Source: Balamuthia mandrillaris
Taxonomy: Eukaryota > Discosea > Longamoebia > Balamuthiidae
Length of the DNA stretch: 64,000 bases
Assembly (NCBI GenBank): GCA_031835245.1
Contig: JAVKOQ010000092.1
Span: 98,501 to 162,500, forward strand
Reading direction: 5' to 3'
Numbering within the stretch: position 1 is the first letter of the stretch; each line of letters begins with the position of its first letter. This document shows positions 9,741 to 19,805 of the stretch, in pieces. The position numbers were made by a program, and so were the translations under genes. The notes under the pieces were generated by a model. It made no database searches, had not been told where the DNA came from, and saw only the letters and a list, made by a program, of their open reading frames with translations.

Positions 9741-10069
9741 CGTTTGTCGATGGGAGCATAAGAAGTCATGTGTGTAACATGGAGCTTCAAAAAAAAGGAG
9801 AGAGGCAACAAAGCCGTACGGAGAAATAATAGCTCGTGCAGGGGGCAACGAAGCATCGGGCGCCACTACTTGTTCCAACCAACCACTCAACTGCTTGTCC
9901 AGTTTTGTGGCTGACACAACGAAGAGAGTATTTTTTTTAAAAAAAAATTGCAAGAAACAAAAGAAGTTTAAAAAGTAGTACCATCATTGGTGTACCAGCT
10001 GCCAGCATGGGAAGCCTCTCGAATGGAACGCTGCTGCTGCTGACGGTTGTTGTTGTTGCTGCTGTTCAT
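8358..10069 (-). CDS. MEMO1: MEMO1 family protein
   Basis: Eight exons (10069-9982, 9910-9820, 9623-9555, 9463-9351, 9163-9052, 8948-8805, 8735-8561, 8495-8358) give 309 residues, close to the 297 of human MEMO1. Matching segments in order are REASHAGSWYTND, ARAIISPHAGYSYSGPT, VFILGPSHHV, DEDEHSIEMQLPYI, SSDFCHWGKRFSY and NTICGRHPIGVFLN. MEMO1 proteins have a fold like class III extradiol dioxygenases, bind copper or iron, and act in motility and redox signalling in animals and yeast (Mho1). The His residues of HAGYSY and SHH and the Cys of ICGRH are present. All eight exon phases close. Intron 2 carries a CT tract that is GA on the sense strand, unlike most introns here. The N-terminus has a Gln/Asn run. 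Confidence 0.92.
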
Positions 10070-10411
10070 CTTTGTCTCCTCCTGCGCTACTTTTTCTCTG
10101 GGATAAGACGTCAACCTATTAGTCATTCAACTGTGAAATTTGCTAGATAATATCTCTTTCGTAAATGTAGGTATAATAGGTTGGTAGGTGATAGACTGAG
10201 TAGTAAGGAGAGCAAAAAAGCAGAGAGCAGAGAGGAGATTGGAGAGGGGAGAGGAGAGAGCGGAGAGCAGAGAGCGGAGAGCAGAGAGGAGAGAGGAGAG
10301 AGGAGAGAGCAGAGAGGAGAGAGGATAGGAGAGAAGTTAGGAGAGAGGGAAGAAAGAGAGAAGAAAAGGACAGAGCAGGCTGCGCAGTCACACACTCACA
10401 CCATTGAGGCG
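10070..10411. other. Divergent promoter region between MEMO1 and the Bin3 gene
   Basis: It contains a GA-rich imperfect minisatellite (about 10197-10345, units like GGAGAGA and GCAGAGA) on the plus strand, likely in the 5' UTR of the rightward gene. No ORF with recognisable similarity was found, although the GA tract keeps a frame open upstream of the chosen ATG. Confidence 0.5.
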
Positions 10412-11986
10412 ATGGAAGAAACAGAAGATCGGTCCTCGTCCGCTTCTTCGTCAACGGACAGCAACTACAATGGCACTGGCGACGACGACGGTGCTCACAA
10501 CAAAACTGCGAACAAAAAAAAGGATGGAGTGGAAGAAGAGGAAGCGTTTGTGCCTCCGTTGTCTTGCTTGTTGGAAGACAAAGAAGAGAAGAGGGCCGCT
10601 TCAACAAGAGGGCGAGGCAGAGGGAGTGGAAGAGGACGCGGACGAGGACGCGGTAACGAGCGAGGAATTGAGAGCGGAAGAGGAAGCACTGTGGGTCACC
10701 AAGAAAAACGTCCCAGAAAAGGCATGTCTCGTTCTTCTTGTTCTTGTTCTTATTGATCTAACATACCAACCAAAAAATAGTAGAAGAAGAAGAGAGTAGC
10801 GACAGAAGCGACAAAGTAAGTGGGGCTACAAAAGATGGGAGACCCGCCAAGAAACAAAAGGTGTTTCAGTACGGCAACTACGACCGGTACTATGGCTACC
10901 GCAACAAGGACAGGAGACAGGACCCTCGGCTTGAAGTGTTCCATTCGGAGTGGCTCGCTGGCAAACGCTGTCTTGACATCGGTTGCAACGTTGGCTCTGT
11001 CACCATGGCCATCGGTTCGTTGTTCTTCTTGTTCTTCGTTCTTCGTTCTTCTTGTTCTTGTTCTTCTTGTTCTTCTTCTTCTTCTTCTTGTTCTTCTTCT
11101 TCTTCTTGTTCTTCTTCTTCTTCTTCTTCTTCTTCTTCTTCTTCTTCTTCTTCTTCTTCTTCTTCTTCTTCTTCTTCCACTGCTCGTGTGCCAACCTCCC
11201 TAACGCAAAATGGTCATTATTGTAGCTCGTCGTTTTGGATGCTCCTTCATAAGAGGGATAGACTTGGATGGTTCTCTTATCAACAGAGCAAAGAACAATC
11301 TCGCCGTTGCTCAACGAAACGCCACTTCTCGAAGCACTTTCCAACAAAAAGAAGCAAAGAAAGGAACGGAAGAAGAGAAGGAAAAAGCAGAACAAAAGGA
11401 AGATGAAACGAAAGAAAAAGACAACGTGAAGGAGCATACTGATAGAAAGGGTAAACAGAAAGAGACAAATATAACAACAGAAACAAACAAAAAGGAAACC
11501 TCCTTTCCGTTCAACATTGAGTTTAGAGCAGAAAACATACTTGATGATAACATTCACCACGATCAACCATACGACGTCATATTTTGGTTTGTGCTCCCTT
11601 CTTTCTTCTTTTCTTTTCTGCTTTCCTCTCTTCGTTTTCGTTTCGCTAACACCACAAACAACAGTTTAAGTCTCACGAAATGGATTCATCTAAACTGGGG
11701 AGATGAAGGCATAAAACGTTTCTTCCGGAAAGTCTACAACCTCCTGAACGAAGGAGGCAAAGTGGTCTTAGAGCCACAAGAATGGAGTACCTATCGAAAG
11801 AAAGCAAAGCTAACGGCCGTAACGAAGAAACACTATCAAGAGATTCGTTTCAAGCCGGATCAGTTTCAGGAGTATCTGCTTAGCGATGAAGTTGGGTTTA
11901 AGTCTTGCGAGGACTTGCAACAACGGTTAGACGTTGCAAAGACGAAACAAGGGTTCAAGCGGCCGATCTTCTTGCTCACAAAATAA
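10412..11986 (+). CDS. Bin3/MEPCE-type RNA 5' gamma-methylphosphate capping enzyme
   Basis: Four exons (10412-10721, 10781-11014, 11226-11586, 11665-11986) give 408 residues. A low-complexity, Arg-Gly-rich N-terminus suits RNA binding. The methyltransferase core reads FQYGNYDRYYGYRN, then LDIGCNVGSVTMAI (SAM motif I), RGIDLDGSLINRAKNNL, CLSLTKWIHLNWGDEGIKRF and NEGGKVVLEPQEWSTYRKK, all diagnostic of the Bin3 family. Animal members cap 7SK and U6 snRNA; fission yeast Bmc1 binds telomerase RNA. A highly charged insert (Lys/Glu/Thr) sits between the second and third motifs. Intron 1 seems to use a GC donor (AAAG|GCATGT). Intron 2 is almost pure CTT repeat. Confidence 0.9.
11017..11178 (+). repeat. 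CTT/GTT microsatellite filling an intron
   Basis: Mostly CTT trinucleotides with scattered GTT and CGTT interruptions, and about 26 uninterrupted CTT near the end. It lies wholly within intron 2 of the Bin3-type gene and is pyrimidine-rich on the sense strand. Confidence 0.9.
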
Positions 11987-12032
11987 ATGAAATTGCTCCG
12001 TTCCTCCTCTGGGACTCAACCTTACCGTTACG

Positions 12033-12040
12033 AATCTCTC

Positions 12041-12093
<53 letters not shown>
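12033..12093 (+). repeat. CT dinucleotide tract between convergent genes
   Basis: About 30 CT units lie just past the Bin3-type gene stop and before the stop of the convergent PARG-like gene, probably in overlapping 3' UTRs. Confidence 0.85.
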
Positions 12094-12095
<2 letters not shown>

Positions 12096-12165
12096 GCCCG
12101 GACGGAGACTGACGACAATGCCGTAACTGAGGCAAGGAGGAGAACAGAAAGTAGAAGGAATTTGT

Positions 12166-13873
12166 TCAAGATGAAGATGAAGCACCTTTGCTTGCTTTCT
12201 CTTGCTCTTCTTCTTCTTCTTGCTCTTTTTCTTTTTCGTTGGTCTTTTTTGTTGGAGGTTGGAGTTCGGGTTCATCATCGAACATGTTGGTTTCTTTTGG
12301 GAAGATCTCTTGGAATGGAATAACGTTGCCTCTTGGGTTGTGTGCCTTTCTTGAGTTGTGATCATCTGCATTCATTCATTCTTACTGTTAAGCGCCTCGC
12401 AGGAAAAGAATAGGAACAGAAAAAGAAAAAAACAAAACACGAGGAAGCATACCAAAGATGGCGAAAGTGATGTGTTTAAAGTAACCATTGAACTCCTTTC
12501 GAATGACGTTATGGAAGAGTCTTGCCATATGACCAGGAGGATTGCCATAGGCACCGCATCCAAATGCGCTGAGGACAAGAGAGTCGTGGTCGTTGTCCAA
12601 AGCGATGGCAAGGATGGTTCGTATCTTGTTCTTTGTTGCTTCGGCGAGTTTGGAGGTCATTCTTGGTTCTTGGTCTTTGCCAAAGGTCTTTTGTTTCTTG
12701 CCTTTTCACAAATACAAAAGGAAGGTGAGAAACGAAAGAAAGCAAGAAAGACAACAAAGAAAGAGATCAAAGAAAGAAAGAACGAAGAAGACTAACCTCC
12801 TTCCAAACTGGGACGAGCATAGGCAGCTACAGCAATAAAATCTAAGGGTACAGGTTCAGGAAGGTAGGCGTAGCCCTTGTCCTCCGCCGCACGAAAGACA
12901 ACCACTTGTGGAGAGTAAATGCCTCCAAACTCGGGGAGAGGGTAATGCCATTTGCGACCTTTGTCCAGCCCCTCTGGATCTTCCAACGACTGATAGTAGT
13001 TACTTCGGCGAAACAGGTTTTCTGTTTGTGTTGTTTGGTTTCATTTGTTGGCAAGAAGAAAGAGAAAGAGACAAAAATGACCAAACCTTCTTGAGCGCCA
13101 GCACCATTACGATAGCCTCCTCCCGGCCGCCTGTAGGAGGCCATATTCAAGACGGCGGGCCTCATCCCTCTTCCCAACTTCAGCTCCAACGCTGCCTCTA
13201 TACAATCGCCCTGCACCACCTCCACGGAGGTCCTTTGCCAGCGCTTCCTGCGGATGTGTTGGCCGCGAACGGCGGCGAAGCTCTTCAGGCCGCCTGGCAC
13301 GTCCCTCCCCGTCGCGTCGAACTCATACCACTTGTTGCTTCGGACTTGTTGCAATAGAGCCTCTCTCGAGGGCAGTAATGAAACCGTTGCCCGCGTAGGT
13401 TTCTTCGTCCCTTCTTCCACCTCTTCTCCTTCGTTTTCTTCACTTTCTTCGTCACCCTTTTGTTCTTTTGGTTCGGTTGAAGCAGCAGAAAAAGTTGAAG
13501 AAGGAAGAAAGTAACGAAGCTGTTGACAAGTCTGAAAGGTGCCCTCCTGGACGAGGATGCGCATGGCGCGAACGGAGGTCCGATCGCCCAACGCCGAGTA
13601 GTAGTCGAACCATGCCTTCCAAGCGGCCGCATCAAAGTGCTGTTGCTTCAACAGCTCCTCACGCCGAGAGTCGTCCTGAATGTTCTTCCATAGCCGTTCG
13701 TGCTTGGTGCCGACCGGTTTCGTGGGTGGCTGAGAGACCGCTTTTTTTGTGGCGATGCTGGCGGTGGAAGCCGAAGAGGAAGTTGGCTTGTTGTTGTGGT
13801 GGTGGCCTGCTCCTCCTCCTCTTTGTCCCTTTTGACCTTTTTGTGGTCCTCTGCTTTCCCGTCCTCGCTGCAT
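12166..13873 (-). CDS. Microbial-type poly(ADP-ribose) glycohydrolase (macro-domain fold)
   Basis: Four exons (13873-13087, 13021-12797, 12701-12453, 12365-12166) give 486 residues. The catalytic region contains NMASYRRPGGGYRNGAGAQ, continuing E-E-N-L-F-R-R-S across the intron. This is the GGG...QEE signature of bacterial/protist-type PARG (TIGR02452 family); the two Glu residues flank the first splice junction. Further family blocks are GGIYSPQVVVFR and LVLSAFGCGAYGNPPGHMA. The enzyme would cleave ADP-ribose polymers. An N-terminal Arg/Gly/His-rich region (residues 1-60) and a helical segment (AWKAWFDYYSALGDR) precede the core. The C-terminus is Glu/Lys-rich. Start chosen at MQRGRE; an upstream in-frame ATG at 14008 would add a basic, Cys-rich leader. 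Confidence 0.85.
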
Positions 13874-14276
13874 GTTGCTTGTTTTTGCTTGGCTGTTGAT
13901 GATTGACTTCTGTTGTTTTGGTATTTTTCTTTTCTTCTTTCTTCTTCTTCTTTTGTTTTTTTTGCAACAAGGAGCAAGGGGAGCACAGCAGTCAAGAAGG
14001 AAGTTCACGGAAAGGCGTGCGCTTTCTCCTTTTTTTCTCTTTCTTCTAAAAGTTTATAAAGGGCGACGAGAGTAGATAGGAGATTAGATAGGAGCGCGGA
14101 TAAGAGAGAGCCAAGCTAGCAGCGAGATAGGACAAGAGAGAACCAAATGGAGACAGGAGCAAGGACAGGAGCGCAGCGGGACAGCAGGGAGAGGAAGACA
14201 CGAGAGGGGCTACAAAAGAAAACGACGTCGGTCTGTCTTTTGAATCGCAATTGAGAACAGAGAAATGGTGGCTTTG
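13874..14276. other. Intergenic region upstream of the PARG-like gene
   Basis: Presumed promoter of the leftward PARG-like gene and 3' flank of the GRAM gene. GATAGGA words recur near 14070-14100. No gene recognised. Confidence 0.4.
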
Positions 14277-14633
14277 CTAGTCCACGGATTGAAGGGCATC
14301 TCTTTCTTTCTCCTTCTGCTCCTCCTCCTCCTCCTCTCCTACCGCTGCTTGTTGGTGTTGCTGGTGATGCAGGGGAGGTGGTGCCTGTTGCTGTTGTTGT
14401 TGAGGGGCATAAGCGGTTGGCTGCCGTGGGGCAGCTCCGCCCGTCTTGCGATGGTATGCATCCAGAATGAGAGCATACCATTGGGTGAAGGTGGCCAACC
14501 GATGAGACAATGGACCCAATAAATGGGTTAACATATCTGTAAAGAATGTGTGGATCTGTTTTGTGTTGACATACAAGAAGAGAAACCAAAGTAAGCAAAC
14601 AAGAACAAAATCGAATATTATAACAATATGAAG

Positions 14634-14674
<41 letters not shown>

Positions 14675-15025
14675 ATACCAAATTGTCATCAGTAAAGAAC
14701 TGGACGCAATCGCCACGGGCCATAGGCTCCACTGGAACAATGACGGGAGGTCCTTGCTGTTGTTTAATGGCTTGTGCCTTCTGTATGCGTTGCACCCGCT
14801 CAAATGGCAAAATAATCTTTACAGTAAGAAAGAATATGAGTATCGTAACTGTGTTACAAATAGAAAAACAAACAAACATCGAGGCAAAGATTACCTTGAG
14901 GGTGTTGTCTCTGTCTTTGAATGAGAAGTGGTTGGTTGAGACATAGCTAACACCAGCCATGCCCACCGTACCGTTCAACACATTGCAGCCAAACACTTTC
15001 GCGAGGGAGCGAGAGCGAGAGAGAA

Positions 15026-15071
<46 letters not shown>

Positions 15072-15724
15072 ATGAATGAACGAACGAACGAACGAACAGG
15101 CAACCACAAGTAAAAGCATACCTCCCAGCAAGCGCTCAGTGGGCGGAAACTCAAACTCCCGCTGAAAGTTCGTTTCGGCTTGGTCGTTGAACTTTTTCCT
15201 CTCCTGCTCCACCGTCTCGCCCAACTTATCGATGCCCTTGCCGACCTCCTTCACCGCGCCCTCGAACATACGGCCCAGATTGGACAAGAAGCTTCTCGCC
15301 CTTTGCCCTCCCTGCTGTGGTGGCGGTTCTGTTTGGTTGGATGGATGGATCGGTTACGGTGGAGAGTGTCAAAAAAAAAACAATAAAGATTTGCCTTTGG
15401 AAGAAGGGAACAAAAAAAAAGATGAGAGAGAAAAAAGACGTACGCTGCTGCTGATACATTCGTTGTTGTTGCTGTTGCGGTTGGTAGCCTTTGTTTTTGC
15501 GATCACAAAAACAGAGAGCAGAGAGACATGAAAGACAAACCGGTGGCAGAAGCAGCGAAAGATATGGATTGAAAAAATAAACATGAGAGCGAGTGTTTTT
15601 TTTTAAAACAAAAGAGAGAAGAGTGCCATTTCATCCACGACAAATAAATAAAAAGAAGGGCAGGTCTTTGAAACGTACCCGCTTGTGGCGGCTGCTTGCC
15701 AAAGTCTTCTTCTTCGTGTTCCAT
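14277..15724 (-). CDS. GRAM-domain protein with Gln-rich tail
   Basis: Six exons (15724-15679, 15488-15444, 15328-15122, 14995-14895, 14816-14679, 14555-14277) give 271 residues. The start is acidic, then Gln/Pro-rich. Then come an amphipathic helix (SNLGRMFEGAVKEVGKGID) and a GRAM-like domain (FEFPPTERLLG, VFGCNVLNGTVGMAGVSYVS, TNHFSFKDRD, ILPFERVQRIQKAQ). The C-terminal 130 residues contain a helix (THLLGPLSHRLATFTQWYAL), then a Gln/His/Pro run and an acidic end. GRAM domains have a PH-like fold that binds membrane lipids, so a membrane-trafficking or lipid-sensing role is plausible. Exon 6 uses the acceptor giving IHTFFTDML, since the alternative shifts frame. GGTCGACA lies 46 bp upstream of the ATG. 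Confidence 0.78.
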
Positions 15725-16087
15725 CTCTTCCTCTCTCTTCAGCGGTGCTTCCTCCCCTTTGTGTTTTTTGGTCGACAAAAGAAAGTTAGACAAAAAGAAC
15801 GGGGGGTTGGGACTTGGGAGAGAGAGAGAGAGAACTGCTCCAGTGGTGTTGTTGTTGAATCCTTTTTTTCTTTCTTTCTTCTTTACATACTATTGTTATT
15901 CATGTTTTGTTGGGTTTCCCCCAACCTCAAAGAATAAGAAACCATTTTAGTTGAGGCCTTCGGGGGGTTGTTTTCCACCCCACACCCACCGCCAAGCCTT
16001 TCCCCTCTTCCTTCACCCCCCCGTTCCTGTTCCCATCGCTGTTCCCTCCCCCCCTTTGCAGAGCAGTTTTACTCCAGTTGTTCAAGC
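15725..16087. other. Intergenic region between perilipin-like and GRAM genes
   Basis: Upstream flank of the GRAM gene (TGTCGACC on the sense strand, 15770-15777) and 3' flank of the perilipin-like gene. GA-rich tract near 15820-15835. No gene seen. Confidence 0.4.
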
Positions 16088-17401
16088 TCATTCAGCAACG
16101 TCCTCCTTTTTCATCTTCTTGTCGTCCTCCGAGGAAGGGGCGACGGAGGGAGATGAGCCTGAAGACGAAGCAGCGGGTGCGTTCTCTTCTCCGCTTCTCT
16201 CCTGTTGGCCAGCACCTTTCTTGAAGAGGCCTTTCTGTATCCACTGATAGACGATGGTGTCCCAGGTCCTCTCGAAAGCAGCATAAACCGGTCTAACGAA
16301 AGCAGTGCCAACCACAAAAGCAAACCAAGAGGATACGATGGGGGGCACCACACTGGCACCTCTCTGATAGACCTTGCCACCCTCCTCCAACACGCGATGC
16401 ACCACCAGGGAGAGGGCCACAACGAGGGCAGCCGTCTTGGCCTCCACGTACTGGTAGGTAGGGTTGGGCTTGACGCGCTTCTCGTAGAGGGAGCGAGCGG
16501 GGCTTACCACGCCAGAGTCGATCTGCTCGCGGGCGTAGCGGATGAGGTTCACGGGGGACATGCTCTGGCGGACGGCCTCGCTGCGCAGCTTGAGATTCTC
16601 CCATTTGGCGGCCTTAATGGAGGCGAAGCGTTCGGTGGCCACTTGCTTCAACTCAGCCGCACGGGTCAGGTTTCTTTTTTGGTGTGAAAACAAAGTTAGA
16701 AATGGAGACAAGAGGAAAAGAGAGAAGAAAAAAAAACATACTCTTTTACAGAAGCAGGTCTAGGCCTCTGCTCAGTAGACTGTTGTTCCTGCTCTTGCTT
16801 TTGCTTCGGCAACAGGTAATCAACAGTGCACTCAGCCAAGTCCACAACGCGAGTGCTAACAGTTACGGGCAGGTTCTTGGCGGTCTGGACGGCGGTGCCC
16901 ACCTGCTGCGTGGTGTAGTGGAGCGCCTGTCTGCCAGACTCGAGGCGTTGCTTCACAGGAATGACCACATTGGCCTCCACTTTTTGTCTCGAGGACTGCA
17001 GCACCTCCTCGCTTGGTTTGATCACTTTGGTTTCCAGCTAGACATTATTTTGTTAGCATAAAGCTACAAGAGACGAGAGAGAGGAAAGAGATACGTACAG
17101 TATCAAGCTGTTGACAGCCAAATTGATCCATGTTGCGCAGGTAAGGCTCTCCCCATTGGAGCAGGGGGTTTGCCACCTTGTTGGAGAGGTTGGTCTCAGC
17201 CGACTCCAGCACCGACTTGACCAGCGGGTTGACCTGCTTGACGCTGTTGTAGTAGTGCTGGGCGGTGCCGCAGGCGTAGGAGACCAGACCATAGGAGCGG
17301 ACGCGTTGCACAAAGGCAGAGTCGAAGCTGCCTGGCTGGGAGGAGGAGGAAGCCTCACCCTTTGGAGTGGCAGCGATGGTGGTCGTGGTAGCAGTAGACA
17401 T
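16088..17401 (-). CDS. Perilipin-like lipid droplet protein
   Basis: Three exons (17401-17099, 17037-16742, 16673-16088) give 394 residues. The N-terminal region has the perilipin PAT pattern: FVQRVRSYGLVSYACGTAQ, then VNPLVKSVLESAE, EPYLRNMDQFGCQQLD and LETKVIKPSEEVLQ. Next come helical stretches resembling 11-mer repeats (TTQQVGTAVQTAKNLPVTVS). The last third has a long hydrophobic stretch (ALVVALSLVVHRVLEEGG, VVPPIVSSWFAFVVGTAFV) and an acidic-basic tail. Perilipins coat lipid droplets and control access of lipases; members are known in animals, fungi and Dictyostelium. Similarity is by pattern rather than high identity. Confidence 0.72.
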
Positions 17402-17832
17402 TTTGTTTGGGCTGTAATGCGTAGTGTGGTGTGTGAGAGTATTCGTGCTAAAAAAAAAAGGTAGCGGGTTTTTTTTTGGTGTAGCGCGTATGTCTTTTGT
17501 TGTTACTGTTTTGTTTGTACGGTCACAAAAAGAAAACAAACAAATAGACTGAACGGAAACGCGTAGTGGAAAAAATGAGAAGTGCACGAAAGATTTGTCA
17601 GTGCCTTAAAAACAATATTTATGGACATTTCGCAAATTTCCAACCCTTTTTTAGCGAACGGGAGAATAAAAAAATTCCTAGGGGAAAAAATATACCACCA
17701 CGTCATCATTTCCCTCTTAAGGACATATTACACGAGTAACTCTCCCTCGAGTGGTTGCTACAGCGACAATTATTCACAAGGATTTGGTTTACAAAGAACA
17801 GCGAGAACTACCCTTCCGCACAGCAGAGACTA
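17402..17832. other. Intergenic region between perilipin-like and membrane protein genes
   Basis: Promoter of the leftward perilipin-like gene and 3' flank of the leftward membrane protein gene. The stretch from about 17750 is repeated near 19690-19800 as part of the local duplication. Confidence 0.5.
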
Positions 17833-19032
17833 TCATCTTCCGAAGGAGTGGGCCTTCCCATCCTCTTCCTCGTCCATGTTCACCGAAAGCAGAGGCTGTC
17901 TTTCAGTGTTGTTGTCATCGTCGTTGTGCTGCCACACGAATGGCCTCTTCCATTCGTCCTCTTCCTTCTTCTCTTCCTTCTGTTTCTTCTTCTTTTGTTG
18001 TGCTAGCTCGTTATCCTCCTCCTGCAGTCCCTCATAACCCGGTCGCGTCACCGCAACGAACAAGCATCCAACGGTAGGGACGAGCAGCAACATCCAAACA
18101 GACAAGGTGATGATGCCGATCAAGAAGTCGGCAAGGGCTTTCTCCCTCTTCTCCTCGAACTCCTCTTCTGAGAACAGCTCGATGCTGGTGGTGGAGTCAG
18201 CCAGCTGGAGGTTGGGAGCTTGGTTGTCGATGTCCTCCACCGCGTCGGAAATGGTGTTGAGGAAGAAGTTTTGGAAGACGTTGGTCTTGACAGCCACCAT
18301 CCCATCCAGAGTGGTTCGGCCTTCCCACAGGGCTTTCACATGGGCAAAGCAACCTTCCTCCTCATCCTCGAGGTGAGAACGACAGCTCTTCCCGCCATCG
18401 CCCAAACAAACAACTGCAACGTGAACGTACTCCATTGATGAGGATGAAGAAGATGAGGAAGAAGAGGAAGAGGTGTGGTGTTTCTTTGGCAAAAGCGGGA
18501 ACGCGCAAGCCACGCGCGACGGTGAACGGTCGGACCCAACCACACGAGGCACCATTTCAATGGAGCTGTTGAGGTGTTTGAAAAAGAAGACGCTTTGGAA
18601 GGGGCCGGAATGTTGGATGTCTTCCAGCGAGGCCTCCTCCTCCCATCCCCAAAACTCCACTTTGCCGTAGTTCAGCTGCGTTACGCTCAGCCAAACCATG
18701 AGGCCCACGGAGAAGGCAAACAGGAGGAACCAAAACGTGAGGGAGAGATAAACCTCGAACAGTTGCAGCTTTGTGTCAGCAGAGTAGGAAGAACATTTGA
18801 AGCAGCTGCGGTAGAACAGGAGCGCGGCGACCAGAGTGATGACACTAAAGGGCCAGAGCAGCAGTATGCCGAACAACAGCCCAGAGATTTCTCGGTAGAA
18901 GAGCGCCATGGCTGCATTCATCATCAAGCAGAAGGGAAAGAAGAGGAAGGAGATGAAGAGCCATCCCAATACCATCCGCATGGGAGGGTTGGAGGGGCTG
19001 AACTTGGCCGCGAGGCAAGCTAGAAAGGCCAT
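17833..19032 (-). CDS. Four-span membrane protein, duplication copy 1 (intact)
   Basis: A single open frame of 399 residues. Three hydrophobic segments lie in the first 140 residues (VLGWLFISFLFFPFCLMMNA, LLFGILLLWPFSVITLVAAL, WFLLFAFSVGLMVWLS). A long, probably extracytosolic domain follows, with a Ser run and Cys-containing motifs (HVAVVCLGDGGKSCRSHLED, DEEEGCFAHVKALW). A fourth segment is LIGIITLSVWMLLLVPTVG, before an acidic/Gln tail. Topology (TMs 1-3, large loop, TM4) resembles no family I can name. The acidic helix FSEEEFEEKREKALADFLI sits just before TM4. A frameshifted copy lies downstream; bases 18071-18413 are identical to 19978-20320, so gene conversion or recent duplication has homogenised the C-terminal half. 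Confidence 0.65.
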   Translation of the reverse strand: MAFLACLAAKFSPSNPPMRMVLGWLFISFLFFPFCLMMNAAMALFYREISGLLFGILLLWPFSVITLVAALLFYRSCFKCSSYSADTKLQLFEVYLSLTFWFLLFAFSVGLMVWLSVTQLNYGKVEFWGWEEEASLEDIQHSGPFQSVFFFKHLNSSIEMVPRVVGSDRSPSRVACAFPLLPKKHHTSSSSSSSSSSSSMEYVHVAVVCLGDGGKSCRSHLEDEEEGCFAHVKALWEGRTTLDGMVAVKTNVFQNFFLNTISDAVEDIDNQAPNLQLADSTTSIELFSEEEFEEKREKALADFLIGIITLSVWMLLLVPTVGCLFVAVTRPGYEGLQEEDNELAQQKKKKQKEEKKEEDEWKRPFVWQHNDDDNNTERQPLLSVNMDEEEDGKAHSFGR

Positions 19033-19439
19033 TTGGTACCTGGTCGGGAGGTGACTATAGCAGGAAACTAAACACCAAACTTAAAAAAAAAAAGGATAAA
19101 AATAAAAAAAAGAGCACCAGACAAACAACCTCCAGCCTTTGTTCACGGTAAAGAAGTGAGATTTCTGAGACGCCTTGAAAAGATAAGAGGAGAATTCTCT
19201 CTTCGTGCACGTTGCCCAACCCGAAGCCACGAGGCATTACAAATGAATTAGTTTTTCTTTTTTTAAGGGCTTGGTTATGTGCCTTTTCGTTGGTTTGTCA
19301 TCTTGTCTGAGGCAACACTTCCTTGAAGGAAGGGAAAACACAGCGACAACAGGACTGAGCTAGGAGCGCCAAGAAAAGGAGCATAATTGAAAGCAAGATG
19401 GATATTGTGTTTCTTACTTTGCTCTCTGAGGACACTTTA

Positions 19440-19650
19440 TCCTCTATCCGCTTATCAGCTGGTTTACTTCTTCACGTTTCTTTTGGCTCGTTTCATACTC
19501 TTTGGTTGCCCGTCCTGTGCTTCTTCCTCATTTTTCTCTTCATCTGGGAACGCTCTCCTCCCCTCTATTTTGATAGAATGATTCGTCTTAGTCGAATGTC
19601 CCTAGCGTCGGTCGGACACCTTCCTTCGTTCCCACTTCTCCACACCCTCC
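19440..19650 (-). pseudogene. Remnant of the TTC33 gene 3' end (first)
   Basis: Bases near 19502-19560 and 19605-19640 resemble the last exon of the TTC33 gene near 21740-21880, sharing phrases such as CTGTGCTTCTTCCTC and CTTCGTTCCCACT with point changes. No intact frame is kept. It marks the right end of a duplicated unit (membrane gene plus TTC33 tail). Confidence 0.55.
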
Positions 19651-19805
19651 ATGGATGGACGATATGAGTGACACCCATCATTGAGAAAGCAACAGTACAT
19701 AATAATAATTTCTTATCTACACCTTCCGCACAGCAGAGACTATCATCTTCCAAAGGAATGAGCCTTCCTGTCCACTTCCTTGTCCATGTTCACCAAATGC
19801 TCTGG

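Noticed and set aside
9653-9953. Minus-strand frame over the CT tract in the MEMO1 gene
   Set aside because: It is an unspliced read-through of intron 2; the MEMO1 exons on both sides fit the family only when the tract is spliced out.
10181-10411. N-terminal extension of the Bin3-type protein by about 77 residues
   Set aside because: The extension is a translation of the GA-rich minisatellite; the first ordinary ATG is 10412.
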